A stretch of DNA of 64,000 bases from Bursaphelenchus xylophilus (taxonomy: Eukaryota > Nematoda > Chromadorea > Rhabditida > Aphelenchoididae): contig CAJFCV020000006.1 in NCBI GenBank assembly GCA_904066235.2, forward strand, positions 12,524,001-12,588,000, in the 5' to 3' direction. The position numbers and the translations under genes were made by a program. Numbering within the stretch: position 1 is the first letter of the stretch; each line of letters starts with the position of its first letter. The notes under the pieces were generated by a model. That model saw only the letters and a program-made list of their open reading frames with translations, ran no database searches and was not told where the DNA came from. Positions 42,460-54,019 of this stretch are shown in pieces.

Positions 42460-45211
42460 TTAGGCTTCGGCTTCTTTCTCCAATCGTCGTCGCAACTCCA
42501 CCTCGAGCTGTGTTTTCAGATCATTCAGTTTTCTGATGTCGTCACCTGAAAACAATAAAATGACTCAGAGTTTTATGCGTTTACTGGTAAATAATACCAC
42601 AATATGTATGAGTCAATGTTGACCTTTTTACTCAAAGATTTTGGAAAAATAAAAAAAAGATTTCAAAATACAAACTAAAAAATCTCGAAATTTAAGTCTT
42701 TTCAAATAAAAATTTTTACATAAAAATATTTCTCATTCCCTCTAAAATACTTGAGGATAAATTTTGTTATACCAGCAGGCCATTTGACCCCCGCATTACT
42801 CATCAATTTCCTGTGCTGTCTCCGAAAATTAAAACCCTCACTTTAAAAGCCCACTTGACTATAGTTTTACGCGCTTCTGCCAACTTTTTCAATTATTCGG
42901 TGCGCAAAAGTTTCATTGCGAACCTATTTTGAGGGCTGGACCGAAATTGGATTTGTTCCAATTCCGCCGCAGGCATAGGAAGAGGGAACGCGGACCGTAA
43001 AGTCCGTATCGATGATTGCATCATCGATGGCGTGGATAATTCGGCAGAAACAAGCATTTTGTGTGGAGCGGAATGGACTTTTATGTAGTAAATATGTAGC
43101 CAGATTCGTTTGGTAGCGTGTTTTCTATCCAGGGAAAGACTTGACTCGAAAGAAAAACTTGACCCAAAGTGTAAAGAAGAGTTGTCCCAAAGCCGGAAAA
43201 TAACAATTGAGTAAACAGAAGACAATTTTTAGTCAAACTAATACATTGGACCTAAAATTTAGCAAAGGAAAGACTTGACTCGGCGCAGAGAAAAACTTGA
43301 CCCGAAGCAAAAATAAAAGATTTGGTGATAAAAAAAACAAAATTTAGGCGTAAGAAACAGCGCAACAAAAAAATTCTGCTGTGAAATATCAAGGAAACAC
43401 TTGTCTCAGCCAGAGAAAAACTTGACTCAAAACGAAAAAAGGGCTGAATTTACTCAAAATTTTGATTTTACATTAATTAACTATGAAATTCCTTACCTGT
43501 CGCATAAAACCGCGCGATGGGTGACCTCTTTTTCAATCCAAAGTCTGATCCTTCCAACGAATCCAGCGCTCGTTTCCTGAGCCCAAAATCAGAGCCCTCC
43601 AACGAGTCCAAGGCTCGCTTTTTCAGTCCGAAATCAGCACCTTCCAGCGAATCGAGCGCTCGCTTCTTGAGCCCGAAGTCCGAGCCTTCCAGCATGTCCA
43701 GGGCTCGTTTGTCAAACCCGAATCCCGTTCCTTCCAAGGCGTCGAGAGCGCGTTTCTGAAAATTAGTTTTGTAAAATTAACTGCAATTAAGATGCTTGCA
43801 CTCTTAGATTGTTGTAAACAAAATTAGTGCTGATTTATGCGACAAAAGATATGTAGCAAAAAAGTCTGTTCAGAATGTCTTACCTTTAGCCCAAAGTCCG
43901 ATCCTTCCAACGAATCTAGCGCTCGCTTCCTCAAGCCAAAGTCAGCACCCTCCAGCGAGTCCAGCGCCCGTTTCCTCAGCCCGAAATCAGCACCCTCCAG
44001 CGAGTCCAGCGCTCTCTTTTTTAGTCCAAAGTCAGCACCCTCCAACGAGTCGAGTGCCCGCTTCTTCAGCCCGAAATCCGCGCCTTCCAGCGAATCCAGC
44101 GCTCGTTTCCGAAGCCCGAAATCACTGCCCTCCAGCGAGTCGAGTGCGCGCTTTCTGAGGCCGAAATCTGAACCTTCTAGCGAGTCGAGGGCTCGCTTCC
44201 GTTTCAGGCCAAAATCTGATCCTTCTAGCGCGTCCAGAGCACGTTTCGTGAAGAGGGCTGGAGTGAAGAAGACTATTTTAGAAGTTAGTTTTTGTAGAAG
44301 TGATGGACAATACGACAAAATTATTTATTTATTTTTTTTTTTTTTTGAAATTTCAAGTTGCAAAAAAGCCTGTTTTCGGCTATATCAGTCTGTCGGGAAA
44401 ATAATGTGGATTTGTCGCGCTTTGGAATCGTCCATTATCGCTTTGCAATGGCTTGCAGCGGCTGGAGATTTGGCTCGCGAAAGGCGAGATATTTTGCCAC
44501 GACCAATCCACATTATTTTTCCGACAGATTGGTATAATAAAAATCACTTTTTCGACACAAAAGTCACGTATTCAAAAATCGATTTCCCCCCAAAAAATCG
44601 TTCCAAATCCCGCTCAGCTCCCTTGAGACTCAAAAGAATGCTCGAAATGGCGTCAACGGACGTAATGACATGCCGTCCGTCACCGATGTTGTCTACACAC
44701 TTTTCAGCCGCCATTCGAAAACAAGGTTGGGAAATTAATTAAACTGTTTGGCGGTTTTTAATCTTTGACTTGTACTTTTTGAGTTTCGAAAAAACGTTGG
44801 GCTGTCAGCACGAGGGTTCTTATCAGATTTGGTACGATTTTTTCTTGGAATTTTGGGGGTTTTTTCGGGGAATTTTGGTATTGAAAAAATTGAACTTACC
44901 GGATCTGGTTGGAGCTACTGGCAAACGAACTACAACGGCGCTACTGACAAAGGCACTACAGAACTGAAAAAATAAATTGGTTAGAAGTTACAGTAATCGA
45001 TGGAAAATTAAAAATGATGACTAAAAAACTTTGAAAATCTAATTTTTTTTCTGTCTCAAAAATTTTTGGAAGTTACTGTATTATCATTTTTTACAGGTCA
45101 AAAGCAAAAATTGTACAGTAATCTACAGTAATCCAAAATTTAAAGCCCTTGAGGCCGGCTTACCATAACAAACAAGGCTGCTGACAAACATATCCGGCTG
45201 TGGACGGTCAT
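42460..45211 (-). CDS. Orcokinin-like neuropeptide precursor (NLP-14-like)
   Basis: Minus-strand exons: 45211-45164, 44963-44900, probably 44801-44776, one beginning 44699, then 44257-43884, 43755-43497 and 42545-42460. The first two encode a signal peptide (MTVHSRICLSAALFVM, FCSAFVSSA). The spacer exon reads CVDNIGDGRHVITSVDAISS. Thirteen peptide units follow, each bounded by KR or RKR: eight in the 44257 exon and five in the 43755 exon. Most are ALDSLEGSDFGL or ALDSLEGADFGL. One, ALDALEGTGFGFD, keeps the orcokinin/NLP-14 consensus. The tail is a charged helix (LEVELRRRLEKEAEA). Prohormone convertase cleavage at the dibasic sites is implied. The donor that closes the exon starting at 44699 is unresolved: the following acceptor needs phase 1 and no good GT is seen. 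A MITE lies in that intron. Confidence 0.8.
44383..44534. repeat. Palindromic MITE, CTGTCGGGAAAATAATG family (GTGGATT type)
   Basis: TATATCAGTCTGTCGGGAAA, TGTGGATTTGTCGCGC and the inverse CCAATCCACATTATTTTTCC bound it. It lies in an intron of the neuropeptide gene. Confidence 0.85.
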
Positions 45212-45239
45212 TTTTTGTGTCTGTGTAAATAAATAAAAA

Positions 45240-47430
45240 AAGACGATAGCTGATGAGAAGCGGCCTCTACCGGTCGCTCGCGAAAATTAAGTGAAGGAGA
45301 ATATGTAGTGTGGAACGTGCGGCACCGTTCCGACCCAGCGGCGAAATTCGAATGGAGAGGAAAGAGAAGTGGTGGGGTTCGCTGGAAAACGTTCAAAATG
45401 CAAATTACTCATCCCACCCCGCGAATTAAAGCACGTCAAATTGGATCAGGCGAAATTAGCCGGCGGCCGCCGCTAAAAACGGCCTCACCGGCACGTCACG
45501 TTGAATGAGCGCGAATGTGGCGTTGAAGGCGAAGGGGAGGGACGACAACTTCTCGGAAAGTGCGGGTTATAGTTAGCGTTGGGGTGGGAGTAATGGGAAG
45601 AAACGATATAAATATAAAAGCATAGTAATCGCAATTTAAAATACGGTAAACGGGACAAAGTTTAGAGTCATCATTTTTATTTGTAAAGGTGATTGCTCAA
45701 GGTAGTGTGGATGGAATTACTCCAAATTTTGGGGATATGTTCTTCATAGTCTATATCTTGATGACTTAAAATTTAAATCCGTACTTTGAAAGCCCAGTAA
45801 AGATATTCAAAAAAAATCTTCTAGCCATATAAATATTTGGCAATCTTGTGACAAAAAAATCTATTTTTTTGGAGAATATTGTAGAAAGCGATATGCCGAC
45901 AAAAAAATGGTCAAAACAGAACCCAATTCGATCTCAAAACACCGGTCCAATTTTGGCCATTTCCCCCTTGAATGACACAAAAATATCATCCAACATATTT
46001 CGTCAAGTTCATCAAAATAGATTTAATTTCCATCGAACATTGTAATCTCCTCCTCTTTCCGCGAAAACAATTACCAAAGTACCGTTTCCAGCTGGCGGAC
46101 TCCTCGAATCCCTCCGCAATTAACCCTCTAATTTGGCGACAATTTCACAAGAACAATCTTTAGTAACACTCATTGATCATCAGCAATGTTCTTGGAGCCT
46201 ATGACAAGGAATACAGAGCAATGTGAACTTTTGTTTTTTGTTATAAAAAGCGCGTCAGAATTAGCGAATTAATTATTAATTACAAGTCATTACCGAGAAC
46301 GGCATTCTCATTATTCCCTCAAATTTGTGCGTTTGAAATGGAAGTGGGGCCGGATTTTTTGAACAAAATTTGTCATAGTATTCTAGCGGACATTTGAATA
46401 TGGAAATGAGGGCATTGATGTGGACTTATAAGGGCGAAAAAATTGAAAGAACAAGAATACAAGGAGAAAAATAGACTAAAGTAAAAAATGATATTTTTAG
46501 GAAGTAGTAAGATTGTTACGGTGCACTATCCTACTCCATATGACTATACGTTCCCTAGGCAATCTGTAAGCATCGGCTTTAAAAATATTACTAACAATGA
46601 ATCAGAGAAAATCAGTCGATAGTAAAGCAAAAAAATAAAAATATAGTAAAATTTAAAGACCTTGGTAAAGGATGTCCCCTGAAGAAATATCATTTTTTAG
46701 TAATAATCATAAGAAAACCTTCAAATCAAGCGCTGACGAAATCAAAAAATATCGTTTTAATACCATATCAAAAAGACTCTTAAACAAAAAAATTATATTA
46801 TCAGTAATAGATGAGCTCAGAGATTTGAAATATATGATCTTCGTCAATTCTTATTCATCAATATCTAAGACACACGCAACAAAAATTTTTCTTGCCACCT
46901 GCATTTCGACAAGTTTATAGCACAATTTTCTTGACCCCGCATGCCTTATAGATCAATCTACAGTATCCCACTGCCCTCTAAATTACATCATTTGCCTTTT
47001 TACTTCCGGAAACCTCCTCTGAATCACCAAATTGCCATGCATTTTACAATAATTCGATGAGACATCTCTCCTCCAACTTAAATAATACTAAACCACTGGC
47101 CGGAAGCTCCACCCACTTTGGCGAATTGATAAAAAAAAAAGAAAACAGGGCTCGTCAAATTACGTCAAAACTTCAAGTGCATCCTGCACCCGGGGAGAAA
47201 CATTGATAAGCCCGCGCTATTACGTCTAAAGCTACATGCACTTCTATGTATACATGCATACTTGAAAAAAATTTGAAACATGGAGATTACCGTGCGTGAA
47301 GAATATGATATAAACAAATTGGGTGTGAACTTTAAAATCGGGTTGGATGTGAGTTATGGACAATTGTTATTATTCAAATTGCTGTATTTTGGAGATGGCG
47401 TATTGCTTAGGGGAAGTTGTATACGATAAT
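45240..47430. other. Intergenic, AT-rich, no gene supported
   Basis: The neuropeptide upstream flank is GC-richer to about 45500. An 82-codon plus-strand frame (46672-46920, MSPEEISFFSNNHKKTFKSS) starts with ATG but has no homology I can see and no splice signals. Confidence 0.4.
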
Positions 47431-47439
47431 ATATATACG

Positions 47440-47620
47440 TTTTAGCTATAAAATTCTTATGCTTAAGAATCTGAACTCGCGTTTTGCAGAACTCCCCCGT
47501 GGTATTCAAAAACTTTCTCTAGAGACTACGCGAAATGCAGGGAGCGCTCAGAGACAAAGCCTTTTTTGTCATACATCTACCAATATTTAGAGCATTCAAT
47601 TTGGCCGTTTCCCGTTGGTA
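47440..47620. repeat. Degenerate dispersed-repeat fragment
   Basis: GAACTCGCGTTTTGCAGAAC, TACGCGAAATGCAGGGAGCG and AAGCCTTTTTTGTCATACAT match the dispersed repeat also found at 1850-2110 and 31170-31345. Confidence 0.4.
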
Positions 47621-49940
47621 TTGAAAAATCCTGCAGCAGTACGGACAACTGTTCCAAGATTTTGAAAGTTTGAACCCATCTAAAAGTTTAATCCAATTTG
47701 GACGCGTCGGCGTTGTGCTTAAATCAAGTTAAACGCGGTGTTGTTTGGAAGTAACACCATACAAAAAAACACGTACATTTGGACCAAGAGGAAGTGACCA
47801 TAAACCTCCAACACTTTTCGCTTGGGAGACTGGTCGAAACGTAACAGTACAATTGGTAATAAATAGTCAAAAAGACGCTGCTAAAACTGCTAATCCGCCT
47901 GCAAACGTAATCTGTATAGACATTTCAATAACCACAAACTTTGTGAAAGTTATACCCTCTGAATCACAAGCTCAACAAACCAGACACCCTCAAAACCACC
48001 TGCAAAAATCATCAAAAATTCTGGAATCTCTTCACCAGCAAAAACAGTGAGATCACTCCTATTCTGATGTCTCATATCCTCAAATATTCAGCAAGGACAT
48101 GGAACCAGCAAACGGCCAAACACCTGTAGAAGCCGAATTCTTAAGGGTATGTCGGCGCGGGTGTAGGACCGTGATTAGAAATGACCAGACAAAAGGTAAA
48201 TAATGGCATGCACTATGATGGCACTAGAATTTTCGTAAAGTGTATAGACTTTTCGTCGCAAGGCATAATGCACTGCACCTTTAGTTTTTGGAATTTGCAT
48301 CAAAATATCGTCGAGATATAAGGTTTTTCCATCTGTATCGCTTGGGTTTTGCCGAATGGCGTCTAGCTGCCCGCAAGGTGGTTTCCGGCAAGTTTATGCC
48401 GCTTGTCGGATCCTTTGAACAGCGTAAACCGCATTTTCATGCTGGCAACAACAAAATGCACGGTGCATAAGCGTGGAGAAAATTTAAAAAACTGTTGACG
48501 TCATTTCGACTAATTTTTTTATAATCAGCGTAAAAAGGTGTCAGACAGTTAGAAAATGAGTTACTGTCGTTTCATTGTGATTGTACTTCTAGCCACCCCC
48601 CAAATCAGAAAACAAAATTTCTCAAGCACCTAAATCAGGTTAACGAAAACGTCAGCAAACTCAATCCATCCGTCATAACCTACACGACGTCCTGTAACTC
48701 CAAGGCCAAAAATTCGATTTCCCCGCGCCGGATGGGGACCCGACCCGCAACCCGGGCTTTAACAAAAACTCCGAAGGCAAAACATTTTTTAAGACCCCGC
48801 CGGGCAGGCCACGCCCCTCCAACCTTTTCTTCGAGGCGTTAAATTTACGTCTAAATTCGTAATAAGTGCGGAACGTCATTCTGCCGTTTAATCGAATCAA
48901 ACGCGCGCTGCCGAGGGATGATTGACATGATCCGCATCATCACCGTAGCCGAGCCGGTGGAGATACGAAAAATTTGCATAATTTCAAGACAAAACAGAGG
49001 GCGGTTTGGGGAAAACAACAATGAGCGATTAGTGGTCGGTAAGCGGCGAACTTTTATTGGATTTGGGGGAAAATATGGTCTCATGGGTCTTATAAATGCG
49101 CAAGATCTTTGGTTAGAACCTTGCAAAAACTGTCAAGATCTCTATGTCAAAATTTTTAAGGAAAAAAAGGAAAATTTGAAGCTCAAATACGAAAAAAACT
49201 GCTTACAAAATCGACAGTAATTCAAGATATATTACAGCTCCTACCGACCCAGTAACCGAAAAAATGGACTTGTTTGGAGCAGAGAGCACCTAATATCATC
49301 GCCGCCTCTGAAATACATTCCTTTATTGTTTTTATACTGGCGCGAAAGTCAATAAACACGGTGACAAACATAATGACGAGACGTCGTACGACTGAAAACA
49401 GATATAATGAAGGAGAAAAGATTTCTAAAGCGTTTGGAGATAATAACTATTATATGGTATGGATGATAACGGATTTTTAATCCATAAAACAAAGACAAAA
49501 TAGTCTATGTTGTCAATTTTTTATGTGATATTTTTATATATGTTGCTATGTATAGCATTTAGCTACACGCCTCCGGCCCAACTTGAGAGCTATTTCGAGC
49601 ATAATGGAACACTTGTATGGCCACAAAACTATACGAGTAGGTGACAAGGTAAATGCGGAAATTTCTCCTCGAAAAATTTTTTTTGGAATAGTAAATCAAG
49701 TAATAATAAGTCGATTAACCCGCAATGGACCTGAAAACCTGACACGGTGGCGAATATGTGGTTTATCATCGATTAGTCTGCTTAAATTTGGAAAAAAAAT
49801 AATAGAATGAGAATTACAGGTGCTAATGTAAATGTCATTTCTTTGTTGGTCTGGCGTTTGTATTGGATTGCGCATTTATTGTCAAATCGCCACAAATTAT
49901 AAAATATTCTATGCGATAGATTAATTGAATTTGAGCATGT
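47621..49940. other. Gene-poor DNA, no gene supported
   Basis: Open frames here (for example 47745-48050 and 49583-49810) have no recognisable domains. A GC-rich patch at about 48715-48835 (CCCGACCCGCAACCCGGGCT) resembles CTGAACCCGGGCTTCAAAAA near 63406. Confidence 0.4.
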
Positions 49941-49949
49941 TGGGTTCAC

Positions 49950-50185
49950 ATATCAGTCTGACAAGCTGCGTTGGGATGTAGCCTGACTACGTCGCTACGC
50001 GACTCGTCAGCCTACATTCCCAACGCGGGTGTGCGCGCAAAGCGCCACCTAATTAGCCTAAGCGGCTAAGCAAACTAAGCCTAAGCGCCTAAGCGGCTAA
50101 GCAGCCTAAGCAAACTGAGCCTGAGCTAAGCCTAAGCAGCCTAAGCGGCTAAGCAAACTAAGGCTATGCGCTAAGCACCGCGCAG
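49950..50185. repeat. GCCTAAGC/GGCTAAGC tandem array with adjacent inverted repeat
   Basis: From about 50050 to 50185 the sequence repeats CCTAAGCGGCTAAGCAAACT and related units. GCCTAA, the complement of the nematode telomere hexamer TTAGGC, occurs several times, separated by extra bases. Just to the left, GTTGGGATGTAGCCTGACTA is inverted as TCGTCAGCCTACATTCCCAA around a CGTCGCTACGCGACTCG centre. Confidence 0.65.
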
Positions 50186-50189
50186 TGCA

Positions 50190-50830
50190 CCTTATGAACT
50201 CACAGTGCATCTTTTCACCGCACAGTGCACTCGCGAAAACCCGGAGAAAATAAAAAAACTTCGAACCCGCGCGAACCCAACCGATATCGCCCTCGGAAAA
50301 ATACTGGGACCCGAAATCGACGAGAAAGCTAAAGAAACTTTTGCTCTCTCACGAAAATGGAAAATCAACTTTTGCCACGCCCCTTTTCCGCGTTGCGACA
50401 CGGTTTGCACAGTGCAATCTTGCCAAACGAAGCCTTTCTCAATTTGCAGCGTGCGAAATTTGTTGGCGGAGTGTCGCAAAATATTTTGCAGACACTCCCC
50501 TTCGAAACCTGAAATTTGGAAAAATTTGCACAGTGCAATCAACAAAAAAGCCTACGTTCGTAGGCTTTTTTTCATTTTGCACAGTGCGAAAAACACCCTC
50601 CGAACGTTTTCCCAGGCACCCCCTTTTGATCTTCCCACTTTCCCCCCAGACGCACCGTGCACTCTGCATTTTACCCTGTGAGCTAGGCTTTTTCTCAATT
50701 TGCACAGTGCGAATCCCAATTTTGACTTTGTCGCTGCGCGACAAAGCAAAAATCCGCACAGTGCACCCTTTCGAAAGTGTTTTTGCACAGTGCGGAGGCC
50801 CCGCGCTCGGTCCCTTTTTGATTCCGAGAG
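50190..50830. repeat. GCACAGTGC short-motif repeat block
   Basis: TGCACAGTGC or close variants occur at least eight times (for example near 50220, 50407, 50528, 50579, 50701, 50757 and 50784), spaced irregularly. A strong hairpin AAGCCTACGTTCGTAGGCTT lies at about 50550-50572. A direct duplication AGCCTTTCTCAATTTGCA / AGGCTTTTTCTCAATTTGCA is present. The layout resembles the TTTGCGGGCA foldback elements, but an overall inverted repeat is not evident. Confidence 0.6.
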
Positions 50831-50832
50831 AA

Positions 50833-50905
50833 CCACCCATGGCGCAGTGGGTAGCGCGGAAGTCTGGCAATCTGAAGTCCCCGGAGGTTCAATCCCCGGA
50901 AAAAA
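50833..50905 (+). other. tRNA-like sequence with A-rich tail
   Basis: An A box (TGGCGCAGTGGG) and a perfect GCGC D stem are followed by a B box (GGTTCAATCC) and GGAAAAAAAATT. The T stem is poorly paired, so this is more likely a tRNA pseudogene or SINE head than an active tRNA. Confidence 0.35.
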
Positions 50906-52530
50906 AATTATACCACGTTGTAGTACAATTAGAGGGCCGTCATATTTTGTGTTTTTTACCCAAAAGTTTTGACTTTTTCGGGGTGAAATAATTAATGGAA
51001 AATTGGGCCAGAATTAAATTCGGCCAGACCGTATTTTAGAAAAATATGCAGATTTTTACACTTATCCTGATTGAGTTTTCAATTTCCGAACGATTGAGCC
51101 AGGTCCCGTCTTCATATCTCTACTCGTTCAAAAGTTACGGTACTTTTTATGTTTACGATGTTACAGTAACCCGGTTTCAAGAAATGGCGGAAACGTGTAA
51201 ACTAATGTTTTGAAGAGCTATTTAAACTCAGTAGAATGCTTTTTGAGGCGGGTGGATACGATCAAAATTGACCGAGATACTGTAACTTTAAGCCAGACAC
51301 CTTGTTACAGTAATCCCTCGTGAAGCGACAGACCTGGAACCGTGAAATACACCTTGAAAGACGTGTAATGACGAGTACTACCACTGCTTTGAATTTTGTC
51401 CGGCGCGATTGCGTCTACGCTGAGAAAATGGCGAAAAAGCGCCTTACGGCGCAAAAGCTACCGTAACCCACAGTAAGCCGAAAAAAATCGGCGAGATAGG
51501 ACGACTGTGATACCACTTCTTATGGTGATTTTTCATGCAGATTCAGAATCTGGCATCAGAATTTGAAATTTCCGTCATCTACACACGTAGCCTGAGGGTT
51601 GAGAAAATTGAAAACGTTACAGTAACCGCAGTTTTGAATTTACATGAAAGAATCCAATTAGAAAGTTTGAAAGCAGTAAAAACTACGTCCTATAAAAAAA
51701 GAATGGTACTCGGCGCTCGCTTCGCTCGCGAGATCCATTTGCACATGCGCAAATTTTACATCGGAGGTTGTTTGGGAATCCCGGCAACATCTGGGGGTGT
51801 AACAATCACTTTATCGTATTTAGGAAAGTATTGCGCAAAATCCCTGCGCGGCGGATTTTTGAATTAGGCCCTCAATTTTGAAATAAAAAATCCGTATTTT
51901 AGAATTGAGATCCGGATATATGTGATATGCAAATTTTTGGGCAAAAAAAATGTCAGATTTGGAGTCAGCATGAAAAATGAGTTAGGGTGCATGAAGGAAA
52001 CGTGTAAATAGCTGGTCGTTTTCATGTCGAATCGTTTTTGACTTTTCGGAACCTTTCAGTCCGGGAGGACGCGAAATGTGGGGACGTTATGCAAATTTCT
52101 GAAACTTTCAGAAAATTTATTTGAAGTAATGTGTGACAATCGTGACGTATGCGGAACTTGCAAAATTGCCATAAAAATTCACACTGAAAGCTCAAAAAAG
52201 GGGTACTTTTGAAAAAGTCGGTTTTTCGCAATTTTCAAAATGACACGCCGACTATGGTGAAAAAACGAATACCATATTCAGGTGTAGAATTCCATTCTAC
52301 GAATTCTGAAAAAAAAAAATCGGCAGCGTAGCTCCAAAAAAGAAAGGAGAAAACTCGATTTTTCATTACCGACCGGTCGATAATGACAGAGACTAAAAAA
52401 ATGTCGTTTGGGTATCACAGAGAGACAAAAAAATGACGTATGTAAAAAAAAGTCCAAAAAGTCAACGCTAAGTAAAAAACTCCCTCGGCCCTTATTATAA
52501 TGGGGTCTGCGGAGCAGGCCGAAGGAAAAA
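50906..52530. other. Repeat-like intergenic DNA
   Basis: Multiple TTACAGTAA and TACGGTA motifs are present (about 51150-51620), suggestive of old inverted-repeat elements, but no boundaries can be set. No gene is seen. Confidence 0.35.
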
Positions 52531-52539
52531 TAAGAGAGA

Positions 52540-52660
52540 GAACGATGTTGCTGCACCAATCGCGTCGCTGAAATAAGTGGCAATCTTTTGCTGCAACACA
52601 TTTCATTTTATCGGCAACGATGTCATTTTCGGTGCGACAAAGTGGTACTTTTCTGGTATA
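52540..52660. repeat. Degenerate half-copy of the CTGTCGGGAAAATAATG MITE
   Basis: AATCGCGTCGCTGAAATAAG, TTGCTGCAACACATTTCATT and GGTGCGACAAAGTGGTACTT are recognisable inner-arm sequences. Both termini are lost. Confidence 0.5.
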
Positions 52661-52794
52661 TGTAATAAACTGAGTGAGAAAGAAAATAGTAAAATTCCAT
52701 TTTCCAAACTTGTAGAAAAAACTGATAGAAAAAATTGCAAAAATTTCTACATAAAGCGAATAAAAAATTTCTATTTTAAGGACTGATATATACT

Positions 52795-52831
52795 TTCAAC
52801 AGACTGATACAAATCAGTCTATTGAAAGCTC
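52795..52831. repeat. Small inverted repeat carrying MITE end sequence
   Basis: CTTTCAACAGACTGAT is followed after 4 nt by ATCAGTCTATTGAAAG, a 16-bp stem with one mismatch. CAGACTGAT is also the outer end of the common palindromic MITE. Confidence 0.6.
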
Positions 52832-53458
52832 CTATAACTTAATCCAGAGCATGCCTATCGGCTCAGATTTGGTGTTTGTCGCAACAAAGTTTGAAGGAAA
52901 TACGCATGTTGGGTCTTAAATTCAACGTTGTTGAAATTTGATACAACCAGAATCTTCTTCCTCCTCGAGATTAACCAAACCAAAAAAGAGCCTAAATTTA
53001 GCAGAAGCGGACATTTCCGCCTTGAAATCCCTCCGTTTAGCTCAATCCCTTACTGTATACAGCCAAAATGTCAAGCATTTCCCGCCTCCGGACCACAAAT
53101 AACCCATCAGCCGCTTCTGTTTACCGCATCCTCAAAATATTTTAATGCATTTGGTATACGATAAATACGTATTTCGCGCAAGTTGGCATGTTTCTTTTTG
53201 ACAGTGTTTTTGGTTCAACTCAAGAAACGGCTTCAGGTGTATTTGAATTCGATTATTTCAACGAACATTTAGTGCCTTAATGGACTCCAGCCACATCATT
53301 CGCAAATTCCAATGAAAATGTCGGAATGGAGAGGGAAAAAGAAGTGTGACATGATGACTATACTGGGAAGATAAAATACTCGTATTTTTGGAAATTCAAG
53401 TGTTGCAAAGATCGCAGCTTTTCAAAGAAAAGTACTCGAAGGTACTAGTTCTTTATAA

Positions 53459-53610
53459 CAGTCTGTCGGGAAAATAATGAGGTCAGTCTCGCATCGAAAA
53501 TCGCATCGCCGCCGAGAAAATGAATTGTGTTGCGGTAAAATCAAATTGCGTTTCGCTTCAGCGATGGGATCAGCGAAAGGACGCTCATTATTTTCCCGAC
53601 AGACGGCTAG
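53459..53610. repeat. Palindromic MITE, CTGTCGGGAAAATAATG family (GAGGTC type)
   Basis: CAGTCTGTCGGGAAAATAAT and the inverse CTCATTATTTTCCCGACAGA bound conserved inner arms (CGCATCGCCGCCGAGAAAAT). Confidence 0.85.
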
Positions 53611-53624
53611 TATTTTTACAAAGT

Positions 53625-53890
53625 GCATGGACGTTTTTTCCTCTTTTGCACAGTGCATCTTCAATTTTGTCCAATGCTTGTCGCCAACGCCCAGTGCGCT
53701 GAATTTTTCTCCTTTCGCACCGTGAAACCTCAAAAAAGCCGCTTGCACTGTGCAAATTCCTCGAACCGTCGCAGCGGCGAATTTCTCGCTTATTTCGCAG
53801 CGATATTTCGCCGCACAGTGCAAAAAACGAAAAAGCGCTGAAATGCAGGTGCAAAGTTCTTTGTGCAAATGGTCGTTCTTTGGGCGCGAC
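53625..53890. repeat. GCACAGTGC short-motif repeat, second block
   Basis: TTGCACAGTGCATC, GCGCCCAGTGCGCT-like, TCGCACCGTGAAAC, TTGCACTGTGCAAATTCC and CGCACAGTGCAAAA recur. The AATGCTTGTCGCCAACGC text is shared with 2837-2990. Confidence 0.55.
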
Positions 53891-54019
53891 AAATGTCCAT
53901 GCACTTTTTGAAGATACTAATGGGTGCAATGGAAGAGGCAAAAGAATTGGGTCAGCAGGAAATTGTGCATGACAAGTGTGAGGGTGGATCATAAATAATA
54001 AACAATGCTTTGACCTTTA

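Noticed and set aside
43837..44742. 301-codon plus-strand frame with SPKSAPSSESSARF repeats
   Set aside because: Antisense of the neuropeptide repeats.
46672..46920. 82-codon AT-rich plus-strand frame
   Set aside because: ATG start but low-complexity Lys/Ile composition matching base composition; no supporting features.
47745..48050. 101-codon plus-strand frame
   Set aside because: No recognisable domain, no splice signals and a poor start context.
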